DNA of 64,000 nucleotides from Chitinophagales bacterium. Its GTDB lineage: Bacteria > Bacteroidota > Bacteroidia > Chitinophagales > LD1. Below the pieces are notes generated by a model, which searched no databases, was not told where the DNA came from, and worked only from the letters and a program-made list of their open reading frames with translations. This document shows positions 17,404-25,640 of this stretch, piece after piece (positions within the stretch are counted from its first letter, which is position 1; each line of letters starts with the position of its first letter). Location: positions 1 to 64,000 of the forward strand of contig JAEUVA010000003.1 in assembly GCA_016787045.1 (NCBI GenBank), in the 5' to 3' direction. A program made the translations under genes and the position numbers.

Positions 17404-17654
17404 TTCTCTATCAATTTCTTAGGTAACTTTTTGCCACTCTTTAGTTTTTGTATGGCAGCATCTAAACGATTTTCGTTGGCTTTGGAGCTTAACTCGTGAT
17501 TGGTGGCCATTAGCGAATTGTACTCGCTCAATGACATCACCACTACCCCGTCATTTTCTCCTCGGTTAATAATTAATGTTTCAAAGTTATCACTCACCTT
17601 ATCTATAAAGGTCTTTAGATTTTTTCTAAAAGTGGATATAGTTGTTGTCATCAT
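17400..17654 (-). CDS. yefM: YefM-type antitoxin (Phd/YefM family)
   Basis: About 84 aa. It has an N-terminal Phd/YefM DNA-binding domain (TTTISTFRKNLKTFIDKV..., TLIINRGENDGVVVMSLSEYNSL) and a basic C-terminal tail for toxin binding. An in-frame start 33 bp further upstream (17687) would translate through the 30-bp operator palindrome and adds a low-complexity YVYLYKYTY leader, so the ATG at 17654 or the adjacent one at 17651 is preferred. It precedes and overlaps yoeB by 4 bp. It should repress its own promoter through the adjacent palindrome, with YoeB as co-repressor. Confidence 0.92.
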   Translation of the reverse strand: MMTTTISTFRKNLKTFIDKVSDNFETLIINRGENDGVVVMSLSEYNSLMATNHELSSKANENRLDAAIQKLKSGKKLPKKLIEK

Positions 17655-17656
17655 GA

Positions 17657-17686
17657 TGTACGTATATTTGTACAAATATACGTACA
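17657..17686. promoter_or_regulatory. YefM-YoeB operator: perfect 30-bp palindrome
   Basis: The 30 bp reading tgtacgtatatttgt then acaaatatacgtaca are a perfect inverted repeat ending two bases before the antitoxin ATG. The centre is TGTACA, the core bound by YefM in the E. coli operator. Each arm also carries TATATTTG, which fits the Bacteroidota -7 consensus TAnnTTTG, so repressor binding would cover the promoter itself. Perfect symmetry is visible directly; the regulatory role follows from the known YefM system. Confidence 0.85.
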
Positions 17687-17709
17687 ATATTTGTAACCGC
17701 TAAATGCCA

Positions 17710-18270
17710 CTACTTAACTCTTCCGGGGTTTTTATTAAGGAAATCTTTCCAGCCGCTCACTTTGGCTGAGCCGCCTGATGCCTGTACATTGTTTTGGAAG
17801 TGATAACACACCGCAGCGGCCAAGCCATCGGTAGCATCAAAAAAGCGGGGTTGCAATTCAAATCCAATCAATTTTTGCAGCATAGCGGCTACTTGTTCTT
17901 TAGAGGCATTACCATTGCCGGTAATAGATTGCTTGATGCGTTTGGGAGCTAGCTCTTCTACTTCTACTCCGGCCGTAAGCGCAGCGGCAATTGCTACACC
18001 TTGTGCGCGCCCCAGCTTGAGCATACTCTGTACATTTTTACCATAAAAAGGGGCTTCAATAGCGCAGGCATGTGGTTCGTATTGCTTTACCAATCCCTGT
18101 ACTTTTTCGTAAATGATTTTGAGTTTCTGCAAACCATTTTCGTATTTGCTCAGTTGTACCACACCCATGCTCAGCAATTTTATTTTGCTTCCCTGTACTT
18201 CAATAATGCCGTAGCCAAGTACAATAGTGCCGGGGTCTATGCCTATGATAATTTTGGAAGATGCTGCCAA
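17710..18270 (-). CDS. ruvC: Crossover junction endodeoxyribonuclease RuvC
   Basis: A 186-aa Holliday-junction resolvase. RNase-H-fold motifs are visible: the first catalytic Asp in GIDPGT (Asp12), Glu in CAIEAPFYGKN (about 70), and the C-terminal acidic DATDGLAAAVCY. The DNA-binding KQSITGNGNASKEQV segment is present. The start appears to be TTG at 18270: an in-frame TAG lies 9 bp upstream and no ATG precedes the conserved N-terminus. The divergent membrane protein starts only 19 bp away. Confidence 0.95.
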   Translation of the reverse strand: MAASSKIIIGIDPGTIVLGYGIIEVQGSKIKLLSMGVVQLSKYENGLQKLKIIYEKVQGLVKQYEPHACAIEAPFYGKNVQSMLKLGRAQGVAIAAALTAGVEVEELAPKRIKQSITGNGNASKEQVAAMLQKLIGFELQPRFFDATDGLAAAVCYHFQNNVQASGGSAKVSGWKDFLNKNPGRVK

Positions 18271-18289
18271 GTAATTCTATTTTGCGCGG

Positions 18290-19204
18290 GTGGAAAGAAA
18301 CAAAATTTTGTTGCTGGCAGTAAAGGTAGCCGTGTTTGTATTAATGGCCTGGATAATTGCCGACCGGCTTTTTTTGAGTGCCGACTTTGGTGAGCAGTGG
18401 GCTTTGTTTAAGAAAAATCTGGAGGGTTCAAATATTACATTCTTTGTGATTGCATTTTTGCTCATGCCCGTTAATTGGGGTATGGAAGCGCTGAAATGGA
18501 AAACGCTTCTGCAACTGGAGGCACCCTTTTTTTCATTCTTAAAAAGTGTGGTGGCGGGTGCAACCTTCGGCTTTGTAACACCAGCCCGCACCGGTGAGTT
18601 TGTGGGAAGGGTATTTTATATAGATGGGGTAAACAAAACCCGCGCTTTTTATTTGAGCGCACTGGGGGGTATTGCGCAAACCGCCATTACCCTTACCACC
18701 GGTACCATCCTTATTGCGCTTTGGCGAAACGACCCATTTATGACCGGCCTGGCTACTGGTGTAGGAGCTGTGTTTTTGTTTTTTTATTTCCGCTATGACT
18801 TATTAAGTGGATTGGCCGGTAAAATTCCTTTTCTGCAAAAAAAACAATGGGTAGTAGAAGCGACCGATCTGCCCGATACAACTGTACTGGGCAAGGTTTT
18901 AGCGATTGGATTTTCTCGTTATACAATATACATAGCCCAATATGTTTCGCTCGCCTTGTTTTTTGGGGTAAGTAATGATGTATGGGCCTTGTTTGTGCGT
19001 TGCGGAGTATATATGGTAGTGCAAACTTTTTCACCACTCATGCCATCGGTAGATGTGACCTACCGGGGAGGAACGGCACTTGCTATTTTTGAAGATATAT
19101 CGGCTAATGCATTGGGTATAGTTTCTGTTTCATTTTTTGGTTGGTTTATCAATCTATGTATCCCTTCGGTTTTGGGATATTTCTTCTTACTACGAAAAAA
19201 ATAG
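18290..19204 (+). CDS. Flippase-like / LPG synthase TM-domain family membrane protein
   Basis: A 304-aa polytopic membrane protein with about eight hydrophobic spans, matching the lysylphosphatidylglycerol synthase transmembrane region / UPF0104 family. The conserved pattern PVNWGMEALKWK near residue 62 and GATFGFVTPARTGEFVGRVFYI near residue 90 are typical. Relatives act as lipid flippases or are linked to glycosyltransfer; the substrate is unknown. The start is a GTG at 18290. It ends 8 bp before tadA and is probably co-transcribed with it. Confidence 0.82.
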   Translation: MERNKILLLAVKVAVFVLMAWIIADRLFLSADFGEQWALFKKNLEGSNITFFVIAFLLMPVNWGMEALKWKTLLQLEAPFFSFLKSVVAGATFGFVTPARTGEFVGRVFYIDGVNKTRAFYLSALGGIAQTAITLTTGTILIALWRNDPFMTGLATGVGAVFLFFYFRYDLLSGLAGKIPFLQKKQWVVEATDLPDTTVLGKVLAIGFSRYTIYIAQYVSLALFFGVSNDVWALFVRCGVYMVVQTFSPLMPSVDVTYRGGTALAIFEDISANALGIVSVSFFGWFINLCIPSVLGYFFLLRKK

Positions 19205-19212
19205 TTGGTTGT

Positions 19213-19656
19213 ATGGCGCTTCCTTTTACCGATGAATACTTTATGCAAATGGCTTTGAAAGAAGCCGTGTACGCCTACGAAGAAGACGAAGTACCTGTTG
19301 GAGCACTGGTAGTAGCCAACAACAAAATTATAGGCAAGGGCTACAACCAAACCGAACGGTTGAAAGATGTAACCGCTCATGCCGAGATGTTGGCCATTAC
19401 TGCAGCGTCAAACTATTTAGGCAGCAAGTTTCTGGAAGAATGTACATTGTACGTTACATTAGAACCCTGCTTAATGTGTGCGGCCGCATTACGATGGGCA
19501 CGTATTGGCCGATTGGTATATGGAGCCAGCGATGAAAAAGGTGGATTTGCCCTCATCAAACAACCCGTACTGCATCCAAAAACTGAAGTAACACACGGCA
19601 TTTTAGCCAACGAGTGCGGAGCTTTACTTACGCAGTTTTTTAGAGCCAAGCGTTAG
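19213..19656 (+). CDS. tadA: tRNA(adenosine34) deaminase TadA
   Basis: A 147-aa zinc deaminase that makes inosine at the wobble position of tRNA-Arg(ACG). The HAE motif (His56-Ala-Glu58) and the PCLMC zinc motif (Cys86, Cys89) are intact. The ATG at 19213 gives the usual family length; an upstream in-frame Met at 19141 would start inside the preceding membrane-protein gene and is rejected. Confidence 0.95.
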   Translation: MALPFTDEYFMQMALKEAVYAYEEDEVPVGALVVANNKIIGKGYNQTERLKDVTAHAEMLAITAASNYLGSKFLEECTLYVTLEPCLMCAAALRWARIGRLVYGASDEKGGFALIKQPVLHPKTEVTHGILANECGALLTQFFRAKR

Positions 19657-19673
19657 TTGGCCCTACAATCAAG

Positions 19674-20204
19674 TTAAATGCCCAATATTTTGGCATCTAC
19701 AAAAAATGTAGAATAGATGTGTACCTCCACCTGCGAGGTAACCACCTCATCGGTTGTGCTGGCTACGCGCAATTGAAACGTATCGGCTTTGATGTACTCT
19801 TGTAGCTCTGTGCCAAAGGTGGTGAGGGGCAATTCTGCTCCTACGCTATTGTCTATACTTAGTTTATTGGCTACCTCCACTTCGGGCAAACCCGATGCAG
19901 AAATGTAGATACGTACATCTTTCAAAAAGGAAAATGTTTTACCTGCCGGAGCAGTAATAACCATCCTAAGCTGAGTGAGCTTAATGCTTTGAATAAGATC
20001 TTTACGGGTGTCATTGATAGCAAATTCTTGCTCGCTATTGGTGGCCACATCGGGAGTATTGATAGTTATGGGCACATTCAACGGCAATCCGGCACTATAT
20101 GTAATGTCACTTTCGTAGTTCAGGTTAAACTGGGTAAGTTTGTTAATGGCCTTACAACCTGTAATCAGCCAAATGACGAAGAGTAGCGGAATGCATTTTT
20201 TCAT
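19674..20204 (-). CDS. Lipoprotein of unknown function
   Basis: A 176-aa protein from the Met at 20204. It has a lipoprotein signal peptide (MKKCIPLLFVIWLITGC, lipobox ITGC with the acylated Cys at residue 17). The mature part is a single beta-rich domain of about 155 residues with alternating hydrophobic strands (ITYSAGLPLNVPITI, KLTQLRMVITAPAGKTF) and no catalytic motif I can recognise. An upstream in-frame Met at 20255 would bury the signal peptide and is rejected. It follows the arginase-fold gene with a 63-bp gap. Confidence 0.75.
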   Translation of the reverse strand: MKKCIPLLFVIWLITGCKAINKLTQFNLNYESDITYSAGLPLNVPITINTPDVATNSEQEFAINDTRKDLIQSIKLTQLRMVITAPAGKTFSFLKDVRIYISASGLPEVEVANKLSIDNSVGAELPLTTFGTELQEYIKADTFQLRVASTTDEVVTSQVEVHIYSTFFVDAKILGI

Positions 20205-20267
20205 GGAGCAATACGGAGAGATGGTTATAGTACAGTTGATGATGATACTGACCAAAGCCCGGCTTTG

Positions 20268-21437
20268 TTACATCAATTTGGTGTAGGCCTTCATCCAGCG
20301 GTCGGGCAACTCTTGTGAGCAGGCCGTTTCGTAATCGCGGATGGAGCAAGGAACTAAATTGTGGCGGGCAAATTTTTCTTTATCTCCGGCAGGTAGTTCC
20401 ATCCACCAGCGATCGGTTTTTTTGCTGCGCCAAAATATGAGGTTGTGGTCGGCATCTTCTAAGCGTACAGTAAACTTGAGGTGGTCGTGTACCGTAACCG
20501 GAAAATCACCCACACGGTTGTAATAGCCCTCCACAAAACACCACATCATTTGTGCCGCTAACTGTGTGGTTTGGCGGTTGTTATCGTATCCGGGGTTTAT
20601 TTCATATATGCCAACCGAAGTTAATTTATCGCTTAAGCCAGCAAAACGCATGAGTTGGCAAACCTCTTCACCATTAAAACCATTGGGCGATGCCTGTGCA
20701 TGTGCCGGTGCATCAGCCATACGGATAGCAGAAATATCAATAGTCAGCATATCGGCATCGCGGAGTATGGGTTCTGTTTCTTCCATTTTTTCGCGAATAA
20801 GCCCCAAGCGGTGGCAATCAAAATTTAAACTTTGCAGTGTTTCTAACGCTCTGGTATCGTTAAGATATGTTTGATGACCGATGTGTGAGTAGTTGAACAA
20901 GTAATTGGGGGAATGGGTCAAAATTTTCATCACAAAATTGGTGGCATCCGTTGGCACATCAGTGCCATTATCTATCATGTCTACCCGCTCATCTACATTT
21001 ACAACATTGATAAGCGTTTGCAGGTTTTTGTACCCTAAGTATTGCCCAAATGCTAAATCGTTGCTGCCGCCAATAATGATCGGCACCACCTTGTGTGTAA
21101 TGAGTTCCAGCATCACGCTGGCCAATGCAAAGTAAGTGTCGCGTAGCGTATCACCGGGCATAATGTTGCCGAGGTCCACCACTTTAAACTCGCGCTCTAT
21201 GGGTGGCATATAAAGTTTGTAAAACTCTCTGCGGATAATGTCTGCTGCTTTGGCGCTGCCCGCATTCATGGGGTTGCCCCGGTCATCACACACACCAATA
21301 ATGGCCAAGTTAAAATCGGCAAGGTCAATTGGTTTGCCTTCGGTAATGAAAACATAATTGCCAATTTGCCCGGGGTGAAGTTCGGCACCTTCTAGTATTG
21401 CTTCCTTATCTATAGGGGTTACAAATTCTTGTATCAT
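20268..21437 (-). CDS. Arginase-fold (formimidoylglutamase-like) protein with altered metal site
   Basis: A 389-aa member of the ureohydrolase superfamily, which normally hydrolyses guanidino compounds with two Mn ions. The three signature regions are recognisable but changed: GGDHS reads GGSND, DAHxD reads DERVD, and SxDxD reads TIDIS. That leaves only about three of the six usual metal ligands (the first and third Asp of DAHxD and the first Asp of SxDxD). Bacteroidota carry a subfamily annotated as formimidoylglutamase with this GGSND pattern, so the changes are probably ancestral rather than decay. Whether it is an enzyme is open. Confidence 0.8.
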   Translation of the reverse strand: MIQEFVTPIDKEAILEGAELHPGQIGNYVFITEGKPIDLADFNLAIIGVCDDRGNPMNAGSAKAADIIRREFYKLYMPPIEREFKVVDLGNIMPGDTLRDTYFALASVMLELITHKVVPIIIGGSNDLAFGQYLGYKNLQTLINVVNVDERVDMIDNGTDVPTDATNFVMKILTHSPNYLFNYSHIGHQTYLNDTRALETLQSLNFDCHRLGLIREKMEETEPILRDADMLTIDISAIRMADAPAHAQASPNGFNGEEVCQLMRFAGLSDKLTSVGIYEINPGYDNNRQTTQLAAQMMWCFVEGYYNRVGDFPVTVHDHLKFTVRLEDADHNLIFWRSKKTDRWWMELPAGDKEKFARHNLVPCSIRDYETACSQELPDRWMKAYTKLM

Positions 21438-21515
21438 GCCATGAAAGTAGCGCAGCCGGTTTCTTATTGGCTACTTTGCCTGCTTTACAAATGCACAGCA
21501 GGGGTGTTGATTGAC

Positions 21516-21548
21516 TAAAAAGAAAATAGCCGACTACGCAGTCGGCTA
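21516..21548 (-). terminator. Rho-independent terminator
   Basis: On the minus strand an 8-bp perfect stem TAGCCGAC/GTCGGCTA (21541-21548 with 21527-21534, six-base loop) is followed by TTTTCTTTTT. It lies 24 bp downstream of the secreted-protein gene at 21572 and upstream of the arginase-fold gene. Confidence 0.88.
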
Positions 21549-21571
21549 CCGTTCATTCTGTATTCATTTTA

Positions 21572-22234
21572 TTAATTCATGCTCACCAATTGCTGGCCGT
21601 TCATAAACTGACTAAAAGTACCGGCCAACTGTTGCATATCGGCTTTGATGTATTGAAAAAATGCACTCATTTCGGCATTTCCCTGAGCATTTTGCATCAG
21701 GTATTCAATAGTATCTACCGACTCTAAAGAAGCCCCACCGCCCCAGCTTTGTATGCGCTGGTAGTTGTAGCTGCGGGTGTTAAAGTGATTGTAACGCATC
21801 TCACTGATTTCGCAGGTTACTACACCTTCATGGATAGTAACAACCATGCTGCTCTGCAATATTATTAAGCGAAGTGCGCTGTTATTATCTGCCGCATACT
21901 GCGTAATGATGCGAGCGCTCAGGCGGTTGCCAATAGGGTCAATAGCTTGCAATGGGCGGCTGTTGTTAAACACTTTTTCTACCTCTGCTTTGTTACGGCT
22001 GCTGCCCTCTAATGCCAGCATACGGGCATTGCTATTGCAGCGGCTGCAAGCGGTAGCTTGTTGCGCAAACCACTTTTCGGCCAGTTCAAATGCCTGCTCA
22101 TCGGCCATATTTTTACCCACCGAAAAGCTAAAGGTAAAAGCCGCTTTCTGAGTGGCGGCATTTACCGGAAGTACTTGTGCAGTTGCGGTGGTAATCAGAG
22201 CAATAAGAGCGAATAAGAAGATCAGCGTTTTCAT
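21572..22234 (-). CDS. Secreted protein of unknown function
   Basis: A 220-aa protein with a clear signal peptide (MKTLIFLFALIALITTATAQ). The mature part has one CxxC pair (ACSRCNSN, about residues 58-65) and a conserved-looking core with RIITQYAADNNSALRLIILQSSMVV and EISEMRYNHFNTRSY, which resembles DUF4468-type domains of Bacteroidota in layout, though I cannot confirm that. No enzymatic motif is visible. It is monocistronic, with a terminator downstream and a divergent intergenic region upstream. Confidence 0.72.
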   Translation of the reverse strand: MKTLIFLFALIALITTATAQVLPVNAATQKAAFTFSFSVGKNMADEQAFELAEKWFAQQATACSRCNSNARMLALEGSSRNKAEVEKVFNNSRPLQAIDPIGNRLSARIITQYAADNNSALRLIILQSSMVVTIHEGVVTCEISEMRYNHFNTRSYNYQRIQSWGGGASLESVDTIEYLMQNAQGNAEMSAFFQYIKADMQQLAGTFSQFMNGQQLVSMN

Positions 22235-22312
22235 GTGCGTTTGTTGTATCTTCTTTAACGCATAGATAGGGCTGACGTTTCGCGGTTTTGCTCACCCAAA
22301 TGGGGGAAAACG

Positions 22313-22354
22313 GTTTAAGGTTTAATGTTTACAGTTTGTGGTTTGTAGTTCACT
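22313..22354 (+). repeat. Heptad array (GTTTNNN)6
   Basis: Six consecutive 7-base units, five beginning GTTT and the last GTTC: gtttaag, gtttaat, gtttaca, gtttgtg, gtttgta, gttcact. It lies in the divergent intergenic region between a secreted protein gene and a serine hydrolase. A second array with the same 7-base period is at 27260-27301. Confidence 0.7.
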
Positions 22355-22471
22355 TGGTAACAATGCTAGAATAGCGTTGAGTATTTTAATTAGATAGTAG
22401 CGTATTGGGGTTGGTACTGTATTATTAGTATGTACAAAAACTTACTTTAGCCATACGTTCAAAAAACACTC

Positions 22472-23620
22472 ATGAAAAAACTCCTCAAAGCCCTCGGCAT
22501 TTTTGTTTTGTTTATTGGTCTGTTAGTGGCTATGGCATACCTAACTGGTAACGGCTATTTGATGAAAGGCCTGTGGGCCTCTTACCTGCATGGCTACAAC
22601 TCGGCCAGCATTGGCGATGCGCGGTTTTTTAAAACCCATACCATTGAAACCGGCACCGGCAGCCAATGGCCACTCTCTGAAAACTACAACAAAACACCGC
22701 TGAGCAGCGAGCTGAGAACTACTTTAGAAAACGGACAAACCGTAGCTTTTTTGGTAATTAAAAACGATAGCATAGTTGCCGAACAATATTGGGATAACTA
22801 CTCTGCTGCTTCACACTCCAATTCATTTAGCATGGCCAAAAGTATTACTACCATGCTGGCGCAAATAGCCATACAAAAAGGCCTGCTCACCGGTTGGAAT
22901 CAAAAAGTAAAAACCCTTTTCCCCGAACTCAAGGGCACGCACGCAGAAGAGTTGGAGCTTTGGCATTTATCTACCATGAGCTCTGGCTTAGATTGGGATG
23001 AAAAATACAAAGACCCATTTTCTATTACCGCTAAAGCGTACTATGGTAGTGATGTAGAAAAACTGATCCTCAATTTACCCATTGTAGATGAACCCGGTAA
23101 AGTCCACAATTACCAAAGCGGCTCAACACAACTGTTGGGCATGTGTGTAATGAAAACCACCGGCAAATCACTCAGCGAGCTGGCCAGCGATTGGCTCTGG
23201 AAACCCTTGCAAGCAGAAAACGCTGCGCTGTGGCATACCGATGATAAAGGTATGGAATTGGCTTACTGCTGCTTTAATAGTAACGCCCGCGATTTTGCCC
23301 GCTTTGGCAAAATGATGCTGCACCACGGCAACTGGAACGGCACTCAAATTTTAGATAGTGCTTTTGTGGCCAAAGCTACTTCACCGTCATTGGTTCCGTT
23401 TTATGGATATGCTTATTGGTTAGATGACTCGCAGGGCACAAAAGTGTTTTATCAGCGCGGTATTTTGGGGCAGTATGTAATTACTATTCCTGAGTACAAC
23501 ACCGTTGCGGTTCGGCTTGGGCATTATTGCCGCCCAACATCCGAGGGCAAGCACCACAGCGATGACTTTCACGAAATTGTAGATGGGGTTTTGAAAATGG
23601 TAGCACCAAAATCAATGTAA
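22472..23620 (+). CDS. Serine hydrolase, class C beta-lactamase / family S12 type
   Basis: A 382-aa protein with an N-terminal membrane anchor (residues 5-26) and an extracytoplasmic beta-lactamase-type domain. The nucleophile motif SMAK (Ser120, Lys123) follows the typical FS, and the second motif is Y-Q-S in NYQSGSTQLLG. The closing block (about 310-370) carries the GQYVITIPEYNTVAVRLG strand and HHSDDFHE. Such proteins hydrolyse D-amino-acid peptides or small esters and are often mistaken for resistance enzymes; no class C KTG triad is evident, so antibiotic hydrolysis is unlikely. The 3' end overlaps the convergent T9SS cargo gene by 9 bp. Confidence 0.87.
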   Translation: MKKLLKALGIFVLFIGLLVAMAYLTGNGYLMKGLWASYLHGYNSASIGDARFFKTHTIETGTGSQWPLSENYNKTPLSSELRTTLENGQTVAFLVIKNDSIVAEQYWDNYSAASHSNSFSMAKSITTMLAQIAIQKGLLTGWNQKVKTLFPELKGTHAEELELWHLSTMSSGLDWDEKYKDPFSITAKAYYGSDVEKLILNLPIVDEPGKVHNYQSGSTQLLGMCVMKTTGKSLSELASDWLWKPLQAENAALWHTDDKGMELAYCCFNSNARDFARFGKMMLHHGNWNGTQILDSAFVAKATSPSLVPFYGYAYWLDDSQGTKVFYQRGILGQYVITIPEYNTVAVRLGHYCRPTSEGKHHSDDFHEIVDGVLKMVAPKSM

Positions 23621-25603
23621 CACCTGCAGTAGTTTTCGGCCTACTTGGGTTTTGCTAAGCAATTCTACTACATACGTGCCATTGGCAAACAGGTTCGTAG
23701 AAACTGTAAATTGCTCTCCTATGGTTTCTTCATACATTAATTTTCCTGTTAATGTATAAATGCGTATTTGCGCTTTATCCATACCACTTGGTAATTGGAT
23801 GCTTACTTCGTTTTGCGATGGGTTGGGATACAAGCCAAAAGTCAAATCATTTACCGGTTGTATTCCTGTAGTTACACTATCTACACCCCAGGCATATTCT
23901 ATATGCACCGTATCTACCGTAATACCGGCAAAATAAACATACTGAGAGCCAAGTGAATCGTAATACCAGTTTTCCGAAAACTGAGATTGATTAATTTTAT
24001 TTTTAAAGTTTGAAAATGAACCATACAGCAACGAATCGCCTACTACAATCGCCCAGCTTTGTCCGCCTGTAGTTGGGCAAGCGCGTACGCCATTGATGAG
24101 GCCGTTGCAAGCTCTGCGCACGGCCACGTATCTATCGGCTTGCCGGCCAATGAGCCATAAACTGTCTTCTATAGTTTCATCAAACTCGTTATCGCGCCAG
24201 TGGAGCGCCACATCTTTGTTTTGAAAATATGCAGGCAGCAAACCCGGTGTTGGCTCCGGGCGGTACATCAACAATGCCACATTGTTTTTTTGTTGTACAT
24301 AAGGCAAATGTGTGTTTTGTACTTTGTCGTTGCGGGCTTCCCAGTTGAGTTTTGCATCGCCTGAACCAAGATATACAGCCGATGTACCCACATTGGCCAC
24401 GCACGTGTATTGCTGATATCCGGCTTTGCCTTTCCAAAAATCATTAACTGACGAGAGTGTAATACTGTTGTGCTTAAAAAAGGAGACGTTTGCTTCGCAA
24501 AGCACCGTACTTTTGGAGGCCATACCCAACGATTCGGAAAGTATAGGCGCGCTGGAAGGAGACACAATACCCTGTAGTGGTTTAAGTAACGAAAAGTCTA
24601 CTTGGTCCCAAAGCGCAGAGTCGTTAAGTATTTGCACAGTACCACTTACTACCTGCGGATGGAAGTATCCGCCAGCGCTCCACAAAAACACGTATTTATC
24701 TACAAAACTCTGTTGGTTGTGAAGAATAAATGCGGTGTCTAAACTGTGGCCATTGTAATACGCGGTGTCAATTACGGGCTGCCACGAATTGATGACCGTA
24801 TCCACTTCAAGGTCAGATGTGGCTAAAAATGCAGCGCCAGTGGTAAAGTTGTTGGCATTTCCGTTGCCGGTAAGCAAATAAATAATGGCGCTGTGGTTTT
24901 GATTGAATGGATTGAAATACTTGCTGGGGTAATTTCTTCCGGCCACTGGGTAATACACGCCTAAATCGTTGGTAAACAGCAACATATTTTTCAGCAATTT
25001 TTGCGCGGCTAAACCAGCTTTTGTTTTTATCTCCACGTCTTGCGAAAAATCGTAGAGGTTCAACAAACCGCTCAGCGAAAAGGGGGCATAGGTGCTGGAG
25101 TTAAACTCATAGTAACCAAATGTATTTTTCAAATTTAAATAATGTACTATGCGTTCCCGCAGCGTAGAGTCCACCGGCTTGCCGTATTTTTCGTGCATTA
25201 GCCACTCGCTGCTGCTCCACATGATCATGTGGTTTTCGCTCCAGTAGTTGCGGGTGGTATCGTTTTTATTCACCCAAAATGGTATGGTGTTGAGCACCGG
25301 TAATATCTTGGCATCGTACTGTCCGTTGCTCTGGTATAATATGCGAATGAGTTGTATAATGTCAAAATCGCTGGTGGATTTGGCCATCAGGTTTCCCAAC
25401 ATAGTGTTTAGCTGATTGCTATCTACCGGCACATTACGGTAGGCCTGAAAAATCATTTTATTGCCTGTGCCATTGGCCACGGCAGAGTCAATGTAGTTGT
25501 TTTTGCGCTGTTCATAAATCGGATTATTGGCAGCTTGAAGTATTCCGCAGATAAGCACTAAAAAGATAGGGATAACGCGATTGGAGTGTAATGTGATTTG
25601 CAT
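23612..25603 (-). CDS. T9SS type A-sorted secreted protein, helical N-terminal domain, unknown function
   Basis: A 663-aa protein. It has a signal peptide (residues 8-25), a long region (about 30-350) rich in aromatic helices with W-S-E-N-H and WSSSEWL motifs, suggestive of an alpha/alpha-toroid as in polysaccharide lyases but not proof of one. A beta-rich region follows (about 360-580). The C-terminal type A sorting domain (FGLYPNPSQNEVSI, then IYTLTGKLMYEE and NGTYVVELLSK) targets it for export by T9SS. I do not recognise the enzyme family with certainty. Confidence 0.8.
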   Translation of the reverse strand: MQITLHSNRVIPIFLVLICGILQAANNPIYEQRKNNYIDSAVANGTGNKMIFQAYRNVPVDSNQLNTMLGNLMAKSTSDFDIIQLIRILYQSNGQYDAKILPVLNTIPFWVNKNDTTRNYWSENHMIMWSSSEWLMHEKYGKPVDSTLRERIVHYLNLKNTFGYYEFNSSTYAPFSLSGLLNLYDFSQDVEIKTKAGLAAQKLLKNMLLFTNDLGVYYPVAGRNYPSKYFNPFNQNHSAIIYLLTGNGNANNFTTGAAFLATSDLEVDTVINSWQPVIDTAYYNGHSLDTAFILHNQQSFVDKYVFLWSAGGYFHPQVVSGTVQILNDSALWDQVDFSLLKPLQGIVSPSSAPILSESLGMASKSTVLCEANVSFFKHNSITLSSVNDFWKGKAGYQQYTCVANVGTSAVYLGSGDAKLNWEARNDKVQNTHLPYVQQKNNVALLMYRPEPTPGLLPAYFQNKDVALHWRDNEFDETIEDSLWLIGRQADRYVAVRRACNGLINGVRACPTTGGQSWAIVVGDSLLYGSFSNFKNKINQSQFSENWYYDSLGSQYVYFAGITVDTVHIEYAWGVDSVTTGIQPVNDLTFGLYPNPSQNEVSIQLPSGMDKAQIRIYTLTGKLMYEETIGEQFTVSTNLFANGTYVVELLSKTQVGRKLLQVLH

Positions 25604-25640
25604 TACACTAAAGTAAACTTAAAGCCAGCATTGCGAAATG

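Noticed and set aside
17655..17687. Antitoxin start at 17687
   Set aside because: It would place the operator palindrome inside the gene; the ATG at 17654 or 17651 fits the family.
22472..23620. Antibiotic-resistance beta-lactamase
   Set aside because: It has the SxxK and YxS motifs of the wider S12 family but no KTG-like third motif, and it is membrane anchored; a peptidase or esterase is more likely.
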